This document shows, piece by piece, positions 33,251 to 42,464 of a DNA stretch of 64,000 bases. The stretch comes from Chersky-840 sp963811775 (GTDB lineage Bacteria; Actinomycetota; Acidimicrobiia; Acidimicrobiales; UBA8190), in the NCBI GenBank assembly GCA_963811775.1, contig CAWESO010000009.1, positions 62,001-126,000 of the forward strand, written 5' to 3'. The notes below the pieces were generated by a model that saw only the letters and a list, made by a program, of their open reading frames with translations, did no database searches and was not told the origin of the DNA. The translations under genes were made by a program, and so were the position numbers. Position 1 is the stretch's first letter; the number at the start of each line of letters is the position of its first letter.

Positions 33251-34101
33251 CACGAGGCCTCGTGCACCGCGGCCCGGTACCCGGCCTCGTCGGTCTGTAG
33301 GAACCGGGCGTCGAACGCGGCCCAGGCCTCGGGGTCGGCGGCCGCCGACGCATAGGCCTTCTGGAACGACTCGTCGCGGTCGTAGTCGGGTGGGCACGAG
33401 GTGAAATGGGCCCCGCCGGGGGCCTCGGCCACGGCGTCGGTCATGAGCCGGTTGACGGTGACGGTCTGGATGGGGCCCTCGTCGGTGAGGCGGCCGGGCT
33501 CGACCACCTTCTCGGCGGTGACGTACCGGCGCTCCGCGGCCCCGAGGAAGAGCTCGTCGAAGAACGGGTCGGGCCCGAGTATCTGGCCGTTGCCGTGGGT
33601 GTCGGCCCGGTTCACGTGCACGAAGGCGGCGTCGAGCCGGAGCGCCGGCATGGCCACGAGCTCCTCGCCGTCGTCGTAGGGCGAGCGCACCGTCCGCAAT
33701 CCGGGGTTCACGCGCAAGACGTCGGAACCCAGCCCGGCGCGCGTGGGCAGGAAGGGCACGCGCTGCGAGGCGGCGAGCAGCCCGAGATAGAACATGCCTT
33801 CGTCGATCTCCATGGCCTCGATCGTCCCCTCCTGCCGGGCCTTGCGGAAATGGGGGTCGAGGGCGATGGAGTCGAGGGTGACGAAGGCGTACACGGCCTT
33901 GCGGATACGTCCCGACGCGCACAGCATCCCCACATCGGGCCCGCCGTAGGACACCACGGTCAGGTCGCGGATGCCCGCCCGCACGATGGCCCGGACGACC
34001 GCCATGGGCTTGCGGCGAGATCCCCATCCCCCGATGCCGATGGTCATCCCGTCGTGGAGCTCGGACACCATGTCGTCGACGGTGCTTCGCTTGTCGCTCA
34101 T
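33250..34101 (-). CDS. ipdA: IpdA: CoA-transferase-fold subunit of ring-C hydrolase
   Basis: The 283-residue protein begins MSDKRSTVDDMVSELHDGM and has the IpdA signature IGIGGWGSRRKPMAVVRAI, then LTVVSYGGPDVGMLCASG, VAMPALRLDAAFVHVN, DTHGNGQILGPDPFFD and EAPGGAHFTSCPPDYDRDE. It pairs with IpdB; family knowledge assigns the complex to hydrolysis of the final carbocycle in steroid degradation. I chose ATG 34101. The frame is open further upstream through an array of CATGAGACGCGGGCA repeats, which could add about 30 residues if used. Confidence 0.9.
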   Translation of the reverse strand: MSDKRSTVDDMVSELHDGMTIGIGGWGSRRKPMAVVRAIVRAGIRDLTVVSYGGPDVGMLCASGRIRKAVYAFVTLDSIALDPHFRKARQEGTIEAMEIDEGMFYLGLLAASQRVPFLPTRAGLGSDVLRVNPGLRTVRSPYDDGEELVAMPALRLDAAFVHVNRADTHGNGQILGPDPFFDELFLGAAERRYVTAEKVVEPGRLTDEGPIQTVTVNRLMTDAVAEAPGGAHFTSCPPDYDRDESFQKAYASAAADPEAWAAFDARFLQTDEAGYRAAVHEAS

Positions 34102-34120
34102 CTGCTGCTGCGCCCGCCGC

Positions 34121-34157
34121 TCATGTGCCCGCGTCTCATGTGCCCGCGTCTCATGTC
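34121..34157 (-). repeat. 15-bp direct repeats between echA20 and ipdA
   Basis: TCATGTGCCCGCGTC occurs twice in tandem at 34121-34135 and 34136-34150, and a third partial copy begins at 34151 and contains the echA20 stop. On the coding strand each unit contains an ATG followed by A, so possible start codons are repeated upstream of ipdA. Confidence 0.85.
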
Positions 34158-34909
34158 GAGGTGTCCGCGTCGCGCTTGTCCACGAAGGCTTGACGCTGCT
34201 CGTCGGCCACGCCGCGCACATGGAGCTCGTAGGTGAAGCCTTGCTCGAACCGGTAGCTGCGCTTCACGTCGACGGGGTCGATGCCGTTGAGCGACTCCTT
34301 GGCCCGGCGGATGATGGTGGGGCTCTTCGAGGCGATGGCACCGGCGACCTCGTAGGCGGTGTCGACCAATTGGTCCTTGGGCACCACCCGCAGCACCGTT
34401 CCGTAGTGGTACAGCTCGGCGGCGGTGGCGGGCTGGGCCGTGTAGACCATCGACCGCATGCGGTGCTGGGGCACGAGCCGGGCCAGGTGCGTGGCGGCAC
34501 CGAGGGCGCCCCGGTCCACCTCGGGCAGCCCGAAGGTGGCGTCGTCGGAGGCGACGACGATGTCGGCGTTCCCGGCGATCCCCACGCCGCCGCCGAGGCA
34601 GAAGCCCTGCACCGCGGCGATGACCGGGACCTCGCAGTCGTAGACCGCGGCGAAGGCGGCCGCGCAGCCCCGGTTCACCCCCACCAGCGCTTCGTCCCCT
34701 TTGGCCTGGATCTCCTTGATGTCCACGCCGGCACAGAAACCGCGTCCCTCGGCCCGCACCACGACGACCCGTACCGAGGGGATGCGCCCCGCGGCCAGGA
34801 CGGCGTCGGCGAAGGCGAACCACGACGCCACGTCGAGGGCGTTCACGGGGGGAAGGTCGATGACCACCTCGGCGGTGCCCGGCGAGCGCTCGTGTGTCTC
34901 GATACCCAT
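34151..34909 (-). CDS. echA20: EchA20-like crotonase, ring-D opening hydrolase
   Basis: The 252-residue crotonase has the lineage features of EchA20: IDLPPVNALDVASWFAFADA, AEGRGFCAGVDIKEIQAKG, VIAAVQGFCLGGGVGIAGNA, FGLPEVDRGALGAATHLARL and YRFEQGFTYELHVRGVADE. EchA20 hydrolyses the ring-D cyclopentanone of HIEC-CoA before IpdAB acts on ring C. Gene order echA20-ipdA-ipdB-ipdC on one strand, as in mycobacteria, supports the assignment. The start is ATG 34909. It is the first gene of the cluster; I found no convincing regulator site in the 172-bp upstream gap. Confidence 0.88.
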   Translation of the reverse strand: MGIETHERSPGTAEVVIDLPPVNALDVASWFAFADAVLAAGRIPSVRVVVVRAEGRGFCAGVDIKEIQAKGDEALVGVNRGCAAAFAAVYDCEVPVIAAVQGFCLGGGVGIAGNADIVVASDDATFGLPEVDRGALGAATHLARLVPQHRMRSMVYTAQPATAAELYHYGTVLRVVPKDQLVDTAYEVAGAIASKSPTIIRRAKESLNGIDPVDVKRSYRFEQGFTYELHVRGVADEQRQAFVDKRDADTST

Positions 34910-35081
34910 GGACGGCTCCAGATCGGTTGGCGACGATCGCGAGCGGTCGTCGAGCCGGTCACGCTGGATCAGCGGCACCGGTTCGAGCAGGGTATTCGGT
35001 GATCCGCGCCGGGTGCGAACGGGCCTGTCGCGACCGGCCCGCGACGGGGCGGGGCCGGTTCGAAGCTCGGCCGACCGGGGC

Positions 35082-37430
35082 TCAGGAGGCCCCGCACGGC
35101 AGCTCGGAGTACCACGACGGCGGCGTGAGGGCCACGTTGCCGGACCACGATCCCGACGGTGAGGTGGCCTGATGGGCGCGGCCCAGCAGCGAGACCACCG
35201 GGAGGATGCGCTTCGCCAGCCACTCACCGCCGGCCACGGTGAGGTGCACGCCGTCGCCACAGCGGGCCGCGACGCCGTCGACCGTGGCGGCATAGGCCCC
35301 GCCCGGCGACAACCACGCGCCGGTGTCAATCACCGTGACGTCGTCACTGCCCGCGAAGAGACGCTGGCTCGACGGCGAGGTGGACGCCGTTTTCGACCTC
35401 GACGTCGCCTTCGAGCCCGGACCGGCGTGGGCGCCGGTGTCAGGCCCGGCCGGGGACCCGGCCACCGACTCGATGATCTGGTTGTCGGTCACCACTCGGC
35501 TCGGATCGTCTTCGGGCCAGGGCAGACCGCTCGGCTGCACACCCGTGTCGTAGTAGGGGGACGTCAACAGGACGACGTGCGCGCCACGTGAACCGAGGAC
35601 CTTGACGGCCTGATGGAACCGGTTGGCCACGTAGGAGTCGAACGCCGGCTCCCCCAGGTGCATCCAGGTGGAATCGACCTCCTGGTTGAGCACCTCGCTC
35701 CTGGCCAAGTAGATGACGACGTCGGGGTTGAACTCGTCGACCCAGGCGCGCCACTGGTCCAGAAGCGCGGTGGGGTCCCCTTCCACGCACGGCTTCCCGG
35801 GAGGGTCGGTGAACCACAGCACCTGCACCAGCTGGTCCATCGACACCGAACATCCCGGACTGCCCTCGTTCACCGCCACCACGTCGTACTGCGACATCAC
35901 CCGCCCCAGGCCCACGCCGAGCGTGCCGGCCACCGAGTCGCCGACGATCAGCACCTTGACCGGATCGGCGTCGGCCGACGAGGTCGCGGCCGAGGTCGAC
36001 GGCACCGCTCGCGCCGGAGCCGACGCGGCGGTCCCCGGGGACCGGGACCGGCCCGAGGTGCTGGAGGCCCCCACGGCGCGCAGGGCGCCGACGGCCATCG
36101 TCCCGGGCGTGGCGGTGCTGAGCGCCGCCTGGTCGACGCGCACCGACGCGCCCGTGACCTCGCTCACCCCCACCGTGGCGAGGAACGTGGTGAGCACGGC
36201 CAGGCTGGCGGCGATGGGCATGGCCACCGGCGTCCACCACGTCGGGAGCCGGCCCCGCCGGATGGGCAACTCGACGAGGTACGCCGATGCCGACGCCACG
36301 GCGATGATCACCACCAGGCGCACCAGCAGCAGCGGGTAGCCCTGCAGCCCGGTGCGGGGGGCCGACAGCACGAGAATCATGGGCCAGTACCACAGGTACA
36401 TGCCGTAGGAGATGCGGCCCACGTACCCCAACGGGCGCCACGACAGCATCCTGACCAGTGGGCTCGACGGCAGATTGGCGACACAGGCGATGACCCCGGC
36501 CGTGCACAGCGCCGCCACCAGGAAGCCACCCCGGAACACCCACAACGAGCTGGCGGGGACGAAAATCCACAGCAGGGCGGTCCCGGTGACGCCGGCGACA
36601 CCCCACGCCAGCACCGCACACCGGGCCCGCAGCGAGCGGGCCGGGCCCCACAACACGCTCCCGAGCGCAAGGGCGGCGCCGACCAGGATCGCCTGAGCGC
36701 GCGTGTCACTGGCGTAGAAGGCACGCGTCGTGTCGCCGCCGCCGTGGGTCAACATCGCCATCCACAGGGCCGAGGCGACCGCACCGGTGGCGGCCACGGC
36801 GAAGAGCACGCCCAGACGACGCCGTCCAGCGCCCCCGTTCGTGTCCGGGCCGTTGTGGCTGTCCCTGTCGAGGTCGAGGCCGAGGCCGAGGTCGATGGCG
36901 CGACGGCGGCGCGGACGACGAAGTCCCAGGACGGCGAGGACCACGATGGGCCACACCAGATAGAACTGCTCCTCGATGGCCAGCGACCACGTGTGAAGCA
37001 ACGGGGACGCACCGCCGTTGGCCAGGAAGTAATTGGTGTGATCGGCGATGAAATGCCAGTTGGCGACGTAGAACACCGTCGCCAGGGTGTCGCCCCGCAG
37101 GGACGGGCTCCCGAAGATCTGCGGCCACAGTGCCGCGCCGGCGCCCACGGCGGTGAGCATCAGGAACAGAGCCGGGAGCAGGCGACGGGCCCGGCGCGCC
37201 CAGAACCACCCCAGCGAGATGGTGTCGGCGCGGCGCCACTCGGCGACCAGAAGGGAGGTGATGAGATATCCCGACAGCGCGAAGAACACGTCGACGCTCA
37301 GGAAGCCGCCGGGAATGGACGCCACCGTGTGCGTGGCGATCACGGCCACGACCGCGACCCCACGGATGCCGTCGAGGCCGGGCAGGTACTGCAACGAGAC
37401 CGGCGACGCGTGGCGCGTCTTCGCTCTCAT
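35082..37430 (-). CDS. Acyltransferase-3 membrane protein with C-terminal SGNH domain (OafA/YrhL type)
   Basis: The 782-residue protein has an acyltransferase-3 domain of about ten helices (GLDGIRGVAVVAVIATH, GFLSVDVFFALSGYLITSL, LHTWSLAIEEQFYLVWPI, ISYGMYLWYWP) up to residue about 440. A Ser/Ala-rich linker follows, then an extracytoplasmic SGNH hydrolase domain (VKVLIVGDSVAGTLGVGLG with the nucleophile Ser; CGDGVHLTVAGGEWLA with the late Asp/His). Such proteins O-acylate surface polysaccharides or lipids. The start is ATG 37430. A loop near residues 175-200 is charged and low complexity. No partner genes adjoin. Confidence 0.88.
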   Translation of the reverse strand: MRAKTRHASPVSLQYLPGLDGIRGVAVVAVIATHTVASIPGGFLSVDVFFALSGYLITSLLVAEWRRADTISLGWFWARRARRLLPALFLMLTAVGAGAALWPQIFGSPSLRGDTLATVFYVANWHFIADHTNYFLANGGASPLLHTWSLAIEEQFYLVWPIVVLAVLGLRRPRRRRAIDLGLGLDLDRDSHNGPDTNGGAGRRRLGVLFAVAATGAVASALWMAMLTHGGGDTTRAFYASDTRAQAILVGAALALGSVLWGPARSLRARCAVLAWGVAGVTGTALLWIFVPASSLWVFRGGFLVAALCTAGVIACVANLPSSPLVRMLSWRPLGYVGRISYGMYLWYWPMILVLSAPRTGLQGYPLLLVRLVVIIAVASASAYLVELPIRRGRLPTWWTPVAMPIAASLAVLTTFLATVGVSEVTGASVRVDQAALSTATPGTMAVGALRAVGASSTSGRSRSPGTAASAPARAVPSTSAATSSADADPVKVLIVGDSVAGTLGVGLGRVMSQYDVVAVNEGSPGCSVSMDQLVQVLWFTDPPGKPCVEGDPTALLDQWRAWVDEFNPDVVIYLARSEVLNQEVDSTWMHLGEPAFDSYVANRFHQAVKVLGSRGAHVVLLTSPYYDTGVQPSGLPWPEDDPSRVVTDNQIIESVAGSPAGPDTGAHAGPGSKATSRSKTASTSPSSQRLFAGSDDVTVIDTGAWLSPGGAYAATVDGVAARCGDGVHLTVAGGEWLAKRILPVVSLLGRAHQATSPSGSWSGNVALTPPSWYSELPCGAS

Positions 37431-37577
37431 GGCACCTCCGCCATCCCCCCGAAGAGCGCCCCGACGCCCTTTCCCTCCAGCGAGTCTCGTTGGTGTCCCG
37501 CGAAAGCGTCAAGGACCCGCCCCGTTGGCCGGGGCCACCCACGCCCGGGGCCAGGTCCTTGGCTAGGTTTCTCGCCC

Positions 37578-38377
37578 GTGACCCCCGACGTCGACCGCAT
37601 CGACACCACCCTCGACTTCACCGGCCAGGTGGTGGTCGTCACCGGCGGGGCGCGGGGCATAGGCCGAGGCATCACCGAGGCGTTCCTCGCCGCCGGGGCC
37701 GACGTCACCATCTGCGGCCGCACCGAACCGGCTCCGCAGGAGCTCCCGGACGCGGGTGGGCGGCGCGCCACCTTCCTCACCGCGGATGTGCGTGACGCCC
37801 AACAGGCCGCCTCGGTGCTCACGACCACGGCGCAGCGCTTCGGACGCGTCGACGTGCTCGTCAACAACGCGGGGGGTCCCCCTCCGTGCCCGCCGCCGAC
37901 GCGTCGCCGCGCTTTGTGGCTCAGGTCGTCGCCCTCAACCTCCTCGCCCCCATGTACTGCGCACAAGCCGCCCACGGCGTGATGCGGGCGGCCGGGCGGG
38001 GCGGCTCGATCGTCAACATCGGCAGCGTGTCGGGACTGCGTCCGTCGCCGGGCACCGCCGCCTACGGCGCGGCCAAGGCGGGCCTCATCAACCTGACCCG
38101 GACGCTGGCGGTCGAATGGGCGCCCGAGATCCGCGTCAACTGCGTGGTGGCGGGGATGATCGCCACCGCCGCCGCCGACGAGCACTACGGCGGGGCGGCC
38201 GGCACCGCGGCCGTGGCGGCCACGGTGCCCCTGGGCCGCATGGGGACGCCGGCGGACGTGGCCGGAGCGTGCCTGTTCCTGGCCTCTCCCCTGGCGTCGT
38301 ACGTGTCGGGCGCGACGCTCGAAGTGCACGGCGGCGGTGAGACCCCCGCCTTCCTCACCGCCCTCGACGATGCCTGA
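37578..38377 (+). pseudogene. Short-chain dehydrogenase (SDR), frameshifted
   Basis: The first part from GTG 37578 reads VTGGARGIGRGITEAFLAAG, CGRTEP and VDVLVNNAGG, then runs into proline/arginine nonsense. The family continues in another frame from about 37880 with SPRFVAQVVALNLLAP, NIGSVSGLRPSPGTAAYGAAKAG (catalytic Tyr/Lys) and YVSGATLEVHGGGE to 38377. Joining the frames requires one extra base around the G6 run at 37871-37876 or C5 run at 37878-37882. A sequencing error in these runs and a true deletion are both plausible. If intact it would be an ordinary acyl-CoA or alcohol dehydrogenase of about 267 residues. Confidence 0.75.
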
Positions 38378-38470
38378 CAGGCACCCGGAGTCGACCATGA
38401 CGACCCGACGCGGGGCGAAAGCCGGTCTGGAGTGGAGCCTCTCGCACCCCACGTGCTCTGATAGCCCCCC

Positions 38471-39607
38471 GTGAAACTCGCCGTCCCTACCGAAACGCGC
38501 ACCGGCGAGAACCGGGTCGCGGTCATTCCCGACGTGGCCGGGCGGCTGGCGGGCACGGGTGTCGAGGTCGTCGTGCAACAAGGTGCGGGCGTCCGTGCGC
38601 ACTTCCCCGACGCCGCCTACGCCGACAAGGGCGCCACCCTGCGGCCCGGGGCCGGCGAGACGGTGTCAGGAGCCGACCTGGTGGCCAGGGTCCAGGCACC
38701 GACCCCGCAAGAGGTCGAGCTGTTGGCCGAGGGCATCACCGTGGTGAGCTTCTTCCAACCCGGCTCGCAACTCGACACCGTGCGCGCCCTGATGGCCCGC
38801 AAGGCGACGGCGTTCAGCCTCGATCTCGTGCCGCGCATCAGCCGGGCCCAGTCGATGGACGCGCTGTCGTCGCAGGCGACGGTGTCGGGATATCTCTCCA
38901 CGTTGGCCGCCGCGGTACGGCTCCCGAAGTTCTTCCCTATGTTCATGACTGCGGCGGGCACCATTCCGCCCGCCAAGGTCCTCGTGCTCGGGGCGGGCGT
39001 GGCCGGCCTCCAGGCCATCGCCACTGCCCGGCGGCTCGGCGCCCAGGTGCGCGCCTACGACGTGCGCGCTGCGGCCAAGGAAGAGGTGCAGTCGCTCGGC
39101 GCCAGCTTCGTCGAGCTCGCGCTCGAGTCCCAGGAAGGTGCGGGTGGCTACGCCCGGGTCCAGTCCGAGGAATTCCTGGCCCAGCAGCGTGAGCTGATCA
39201 GCAACGAGGTGGCCGCGGCCGACGTCGTGATCACCACGGCGGCCGTCCCCGGCCGCCAGGCCCCGGTCCTCGTGACCACGCCCATGGTCGAGCGCATGGC
39301 CGAAGGGTCGGTCATCGTCGACATGGCCGCCGATGGCGGGGGGAACTGCGAGCTCACGGAGCCCGGACGCGACCTCGAGCATCACGGCGTGGTGGTGTGC
39401 GGGCTCTCCAACCCGCCCTCGGCCATGCCCACCCACGCCAGCTTCCTGTATTCGCGCAACGTGGCCAACTTCCTGGCCCTCATGGTGCACGACGGGGAGC
39501 TGCGCCCCGACTTCGACGACGAGATCGTGGCGGGCAGCTGCGTGGTGCGGGCCGGTGAGGTCGTCCACGGGCCGACCGCCGAGTCACTCAAGGAGGCAGC
39601 ACCGTGA
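38471..39607 (+). CDS. pntAA: NAD(P) transhydrogenase subunit alpha 1 (NAD-binding)
   Basis: The 378-residue protein has the AlaDH/PNT N-domain (MKLAVPTETRTGENRVAVIP) and the Rossmann domain with VLVLGAGVAGLQAIATARRLGA. The transhydrogenase signature IVDMAADGGGNCELTEPG lies near residue 280. It binds NAD(H) on the cytoplasmic side of the proton-translocating complex. The start is GTG 38471. Its stop overlaps the next start (GTGA), a hallmark of the coupled pntAA-pntAB-pntB operon. Confidence 0.92.
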   Translation: MKLAVPTETRTGENRVAVIPDVAGRLAGTGVEVVVQQGAGVRAHFPDAAYADKGATLRPGAGETVSGADLVARVQAPTPQEVELLAEGITVVSFFQPGSQLDTVRALMARKATAFSLDLVPRISRAQSMDALSSQATVSGYLSTLAAAVRLPKFFPMFMTAAGTIPPAKVLVLGAGVAGLQAIATARRLGAQVRAYDVRAAAKEEVQSLGASFVELALESQEGAGGYARVQSEEFLAQQRELISNEVAAADVVITTAAVPGRQAPVLVTTPMVERMAEGSVIVDMAADGGGNCELTEPGRDLEHHGVVVCGLSNPPSAMPTHASFLYSRNVANFLALMVHDGELRPDFDDEIVAGSCVVRAGEVVHGPTAESLKEAAP

Positions 39608-39972
39608 TCGCCGCCGAACCCGGGCTCATGACCTTCATCACGGTGTTCGTCCTCGCCGCCTTCGTGGGCTACGAGGTCGTGTCCAAGGTGCCGAGCATCC
39701 TGCACACCCCGCTCATGTCGGGGAGCAACGCCATCCACGGCATCATCCTCGTCGGCACCATGCTCGTGCTCGGCAACGCGCACGGGCCCGCGCAGCTCAC
39801 CCTCGGTTTCCTCGCCGTCGTCCTGGCCACGCTCAACGTCGTCGGCGGCTTCGTCGTGACCGACCGGATGCTGCACATGTTCAGGGCCAAGCCCACCGAC
39901 CGCAAGGCTGATGCCGCCACCTCGCCCGATCCCGCCTCGAAGGCCGGCGGCACCACGGAGACGCCCTCGTGA
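39604..39972 (+). CDS. pntAB: NAD(P) transhydrogenase subunit alpha 2 (membrane)
   Basis: The 122-residue protein has three or four helices: FITVFVLAAFVGYEVVSK, then HTPLMSGSNAIHGIILVGTM, then LGFLAVVLATLNVVGGF followed by VTDRMLHMF. This is the small membrane half of the alpha chain in three-subunit transhydrogenases. It forms part of the proton channel with PntB. GTG 39604 overlaps the pntAA stop by four bases. A hydrophilic tail of about 25 residues after MLHMF is longer than usual. Confidence 0.92.
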   Translation: MIAAEPGLMTFITVFVLAAFVGYEVVSKVPSILHTPLMSGSNAIHGIILVGTMLVLGNAHGPAQLTLGFLAVVLATLNVVGGFVVTDRMLHMFRAKPTDRKADAATSPDPASKAGGTTETPS

Positions 39973-41366
39973 GCAGGGGAACGGCCACCGACCTCGTCTA
40001 CCTCGTCGCCATCGTCGGGTTCATCCTGGCCTTGAAGGGCCTGAGCTCCCCCAAGCGGGCCCGGCTCGGGAACCTGGTGGGAGCGGCGGGCATGGTCGTG
40101 GCGGTGGCGTGGACCTTCTCGCTGCCCGTCGTGTACTCCCACACCCGCAATCTCGTGCTCATCATCCTGGCCATCGCCATCGGCGCCGTCATCGGCGTCC
40201 CCGCGGCGCGGCTCGTGAAGATGACCGCCATGCCTCAGATGGTCGCCATCTTCAACGGCGTGGGCGGCGGGGCCGCCGCCCTGGTGTCGGTGACGGAGTT
40301 CATCTCCGCGCCCCACAAGTCGCTCGCCATCTACCGCATCATCGAGATCCTGTTCGGGGTGCTCGTGGGCTCGGTGTCGTTGGCCGGGAGCGCGGTCGCC
40401 TTCGCCAAGCTGCAGGAGATCATGACGGGCCGGCCCATCACCTACCCGGCCCAGCAGCCCATCAACGCCGCCATCGGTCTCGCCATCGTGGCCCTGCTCG
40501 TGGTCACCGTCGTCACGGCCAGCGTGCCCGTGCTCGTGGTCGTCCTCGTCCTCTCCCTGGCCCTGGGAGCGATCTTCGTGCTGCCCATCGGGGGGGCCGA
40601 CACCCCGGTGCTCATCTCCCTGCTGAACGCCTTCACCGGCCTGGCCGTCGCCGCGTCGGGCTTCACCCTCGACAGCACGCTCCTCATCGTGGCCGGGACG
40701 CTGGTGGGCGCGTCGGGGACGCTGCTCACGCGCATGATGAGCCAGGCCATGGGCCGCTCGCTCACCAACATTCTCTTCAGTGCCTTCGGCTCGGTCGTGA
40801 CCGCCTCGGGCGAGGGCCCCGACGCCGAGGGTCGGTCGGTACGGTCCGGGACCGCGGATGACATCGGTGTGCTCCTCGCCTACGCCCGCAAGGTGGCCAT
40901 CATCCCCGGCTACGGCCTGGCCGTGGCCCAGGCCCAGCACACGGCGCGTGAGCTGGCCGACGCCCTGATGGCGCGGGGCGTGGAGGTCTACTACGCCATC
41001 CATCCCGTGGCGGGCCGGATGCCGGGGCACATGAACGTGCTCCTGGCCGAGGCGAACGTCCCCTACGACCAGCTCGAGGAGATGGACGACGCCAACCAGG
41101 ACATGTCCACCACCGACGTAGCCCTGGTGGTGGGGGCCAACGACACCGTGAACCCGGCCGCCAAGAACACGGCGGGCAGCCCCATCTACGGGATGCCGAT
41201 CATCAACGCCGATCAGGCCACCAACATCGTCTTCCTCAAGCGGTCGATGCGCCCGGGGTTCGCCGGCATCGACAACGAGCTGCTCTACGACCCGAAGACG
41301 ACCATGCTCTTCGGTGACGCCAAGGACTCGCTGTCCAAGTTGGTCGCCGCGGTCAAAGCCGCCTGA
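39969..41366 (+). CDS. pntB: NAD(P) transhydrogenase subunit beta
   Basis: The 465-residue protein has about eight or nine helices up to residue 280. The soluble NADP-binding domain III follows, with VAIIPGYGLAVAQAQHTARE, YAIHPVAGRMPGHMNVLLAE, VALVVGANDTVNPAA and RPGFAGIDNELLY. GTG 39969 overlaps the pntAB stop. The complex couples hydride transfer between NADH and NADP+ to proton movement. In a steroid degrader it could supply NADPH for monooxygenases and reductases such as the P450 and IpdC-like genes in this window; that link is my inference. Confidence 0.93.
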   Translation: MSRGTATDLVYLVAIVGFILALKGLSSPKRARLGNLVGAAGMVVAVAWTFSLPVVYSHTRNLVLIILAIAIGAVIGVPAARLVKMTAMPQMVAIFNGVGGGAAALVSVTEFISAPHKSLAIYRIIEILFGVLVGSVSLAGSAVAFAKLQEIMTGRPITYPAQQPINAAIGLAIVALLVVTVVTASVPVLVVVLVLSLALGAIFVLPIGGADTPVLISLLNAFTGLAVAASGFTLDSTLLIVAGTLVGASGTLLTRMMSQAMGRSLTNILFSAFGSVVTASGEGPDAEGRSVRSGTADDIGVLLAYARKVAIIPGYGLAVAQAQHTARELADALMARGVEVYYAIHPVAGRMPGHMNVLLAEANVPYDQLEEMDDANQDMSTTDVALVVGANDTVNPAAKNTAGSPIYGMPIINADQATNIVFLKRSMRPGFAGIDNELLYDPKTTMLFGDAKDSLSKLVAAVKAA

Positions 41367-41375
41367 CGCCGGGGT

Positions 41376-42464
41376 TCAGCCGGTCTTGGCGTGATCCGCC
41401 AACGCCGGTCCGCCTTCGAAGAGCTGGGCGAACACGAGCAGGCCCTGGCTCGTCTGGCGGGCCGAGGAGACGACGATCTCGACGTCGCGCCGGCCCACGA
41501 GATGCGACGCGTCGTTGACGACGACCATGTCGCCCTCGGGCAGGTACCCCACGGCCTGGCGCGGTTGGCGTCCCTCCTTGACGAGGTCGACGACAAGATG
41601 CTCACCGGGCGGGTGGTCGGGTGAGAGCTCGGCGGCGAGGTGCCGGAGGTCCACGACGTCGACGCCCTGGGCCTCGGCCCGTTCGGCCAGTTCGACCGAG
41701 CACGTCCCCAGGCGCACGTGCAGGCGGCGGGCGAGCGCCAGGGCGCGGTCCCCGGTGTCGTCGAACTCGGGCACTTCCTCCTCGCTCATCCAGACGTGGA
41801 CGCCGCCACCCTGGAGGACCTCGATCGCCTCGAGACCGCGATGGGCGCGCCGGGACGAGACCGGGTCGGGGCTGTGGCTCAGCGCCCGGACCTCGTCGAC
41901 CACGAAACGGGGTACGACGACGCCACCGGCCAGCAGCCCGGACTTGCCGAGCACCAGGAGGTAGCGGTCCATGACCGCGGAGCTGTCCACGAGCAGCGCC
42001 GTCCCCGGCGGCGGCTCGGCCGGACGGTCGAGCAGGTGCGACATCCCCGCGGCGCGCACGATCTCCTGGCCCTTGGCCACTCCGATGCGCACACCGGCCG
42101 CGCACAGCACCCAGGCGAAGGCGGACACGAGGGGGTAGTCGATGCTCGAGTGCACGAGGGCGACCACGGGCAGGCCGGCCACGAGCCCGAGAAGCAGGCC
42201 CGTCGTCCCCACCACCGATCCCGCGAACACCGAGCTGGCGGGCATGGTGCGCAGTTGGAACACCGCACCACGCAGACCCCGGTCGACGAGGCGGCCGATG
42301 ACCCCGCCGATGATGTACGACGCCAACGCGCCCAGCGTGATCCCCACGACCGGCGCGGTCGTGTTGCGGCCGATGTCGTTCCCGACCGTCAGCCCGCCGA
42401 TGGTCCCGGCGATGACGAGAAGAAGTCTGAAGACTTCGACGAAGATCACGCTCTGTTGCCTCAC
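41376..42464 (-). CDS. YacL-like membrane PIN/TRAM domain protein
   Basis: The 362-residue protein starts with about four helices (VEVFRLLLVIAGTIGGLTVG and onward). It continues with a PIN domain containing acidic residues in ALLVDSSAVMDRYLLV and FDDTGDRALALARR-type positions, and ends in a TRAM-like region (GRQPRQAVGYLPEGDMVVV). Bacillus YacL and actinobacterial relatives share this layout; a ribonuclease role is likely but not proven. GTG 42464 is favoured because AAGG lies nine bases upstream; a GTG two codons earlier is possible. It ends 9 bp from the pntB stop. Confidence 0.85.
   Translation of the reverse strand: MRQQSVIFVEVFRLLLVIAGTIGGLTVGNDIGRNTTAPVVGITLGALASYIIGGVIGRLVDRGLRGAVFQLRTMPASSVFAGSVVGTTGLLLGLVAGLPVVALVHSSIDYPLVSAFAWVLCAAGVRIGVAKGQEIVRAAGMSHLLDRPAEPPPGTALLVDSSAVMDRYLLVLGKSGLLAGGVVVPRFVVDEVRALSHSPDPVSSRRAHRGLEAIEVLQGGGVHVWMSEEEVPEFDDTGDRALALARRLHVRLGTCSVELAERAEAQGVDVVDLRHLAAELSPDHPPGEHLVVDLVKEGRQPRQAVGYLPEGDMVVVNDASHLVGRRDVEIVVSSARQTSQGLLVFAQLFEGGPALADHAKTG

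Noticed and set aside
38370..38382. TGCCTGACAGGCA as another copy of the shared CTGAC operator
   Set aside because: The arms are TGCCT/AGGCA with a 3-base centre and it overlaps the end of the SDR gene; it does not fit the 15-bp consensus.
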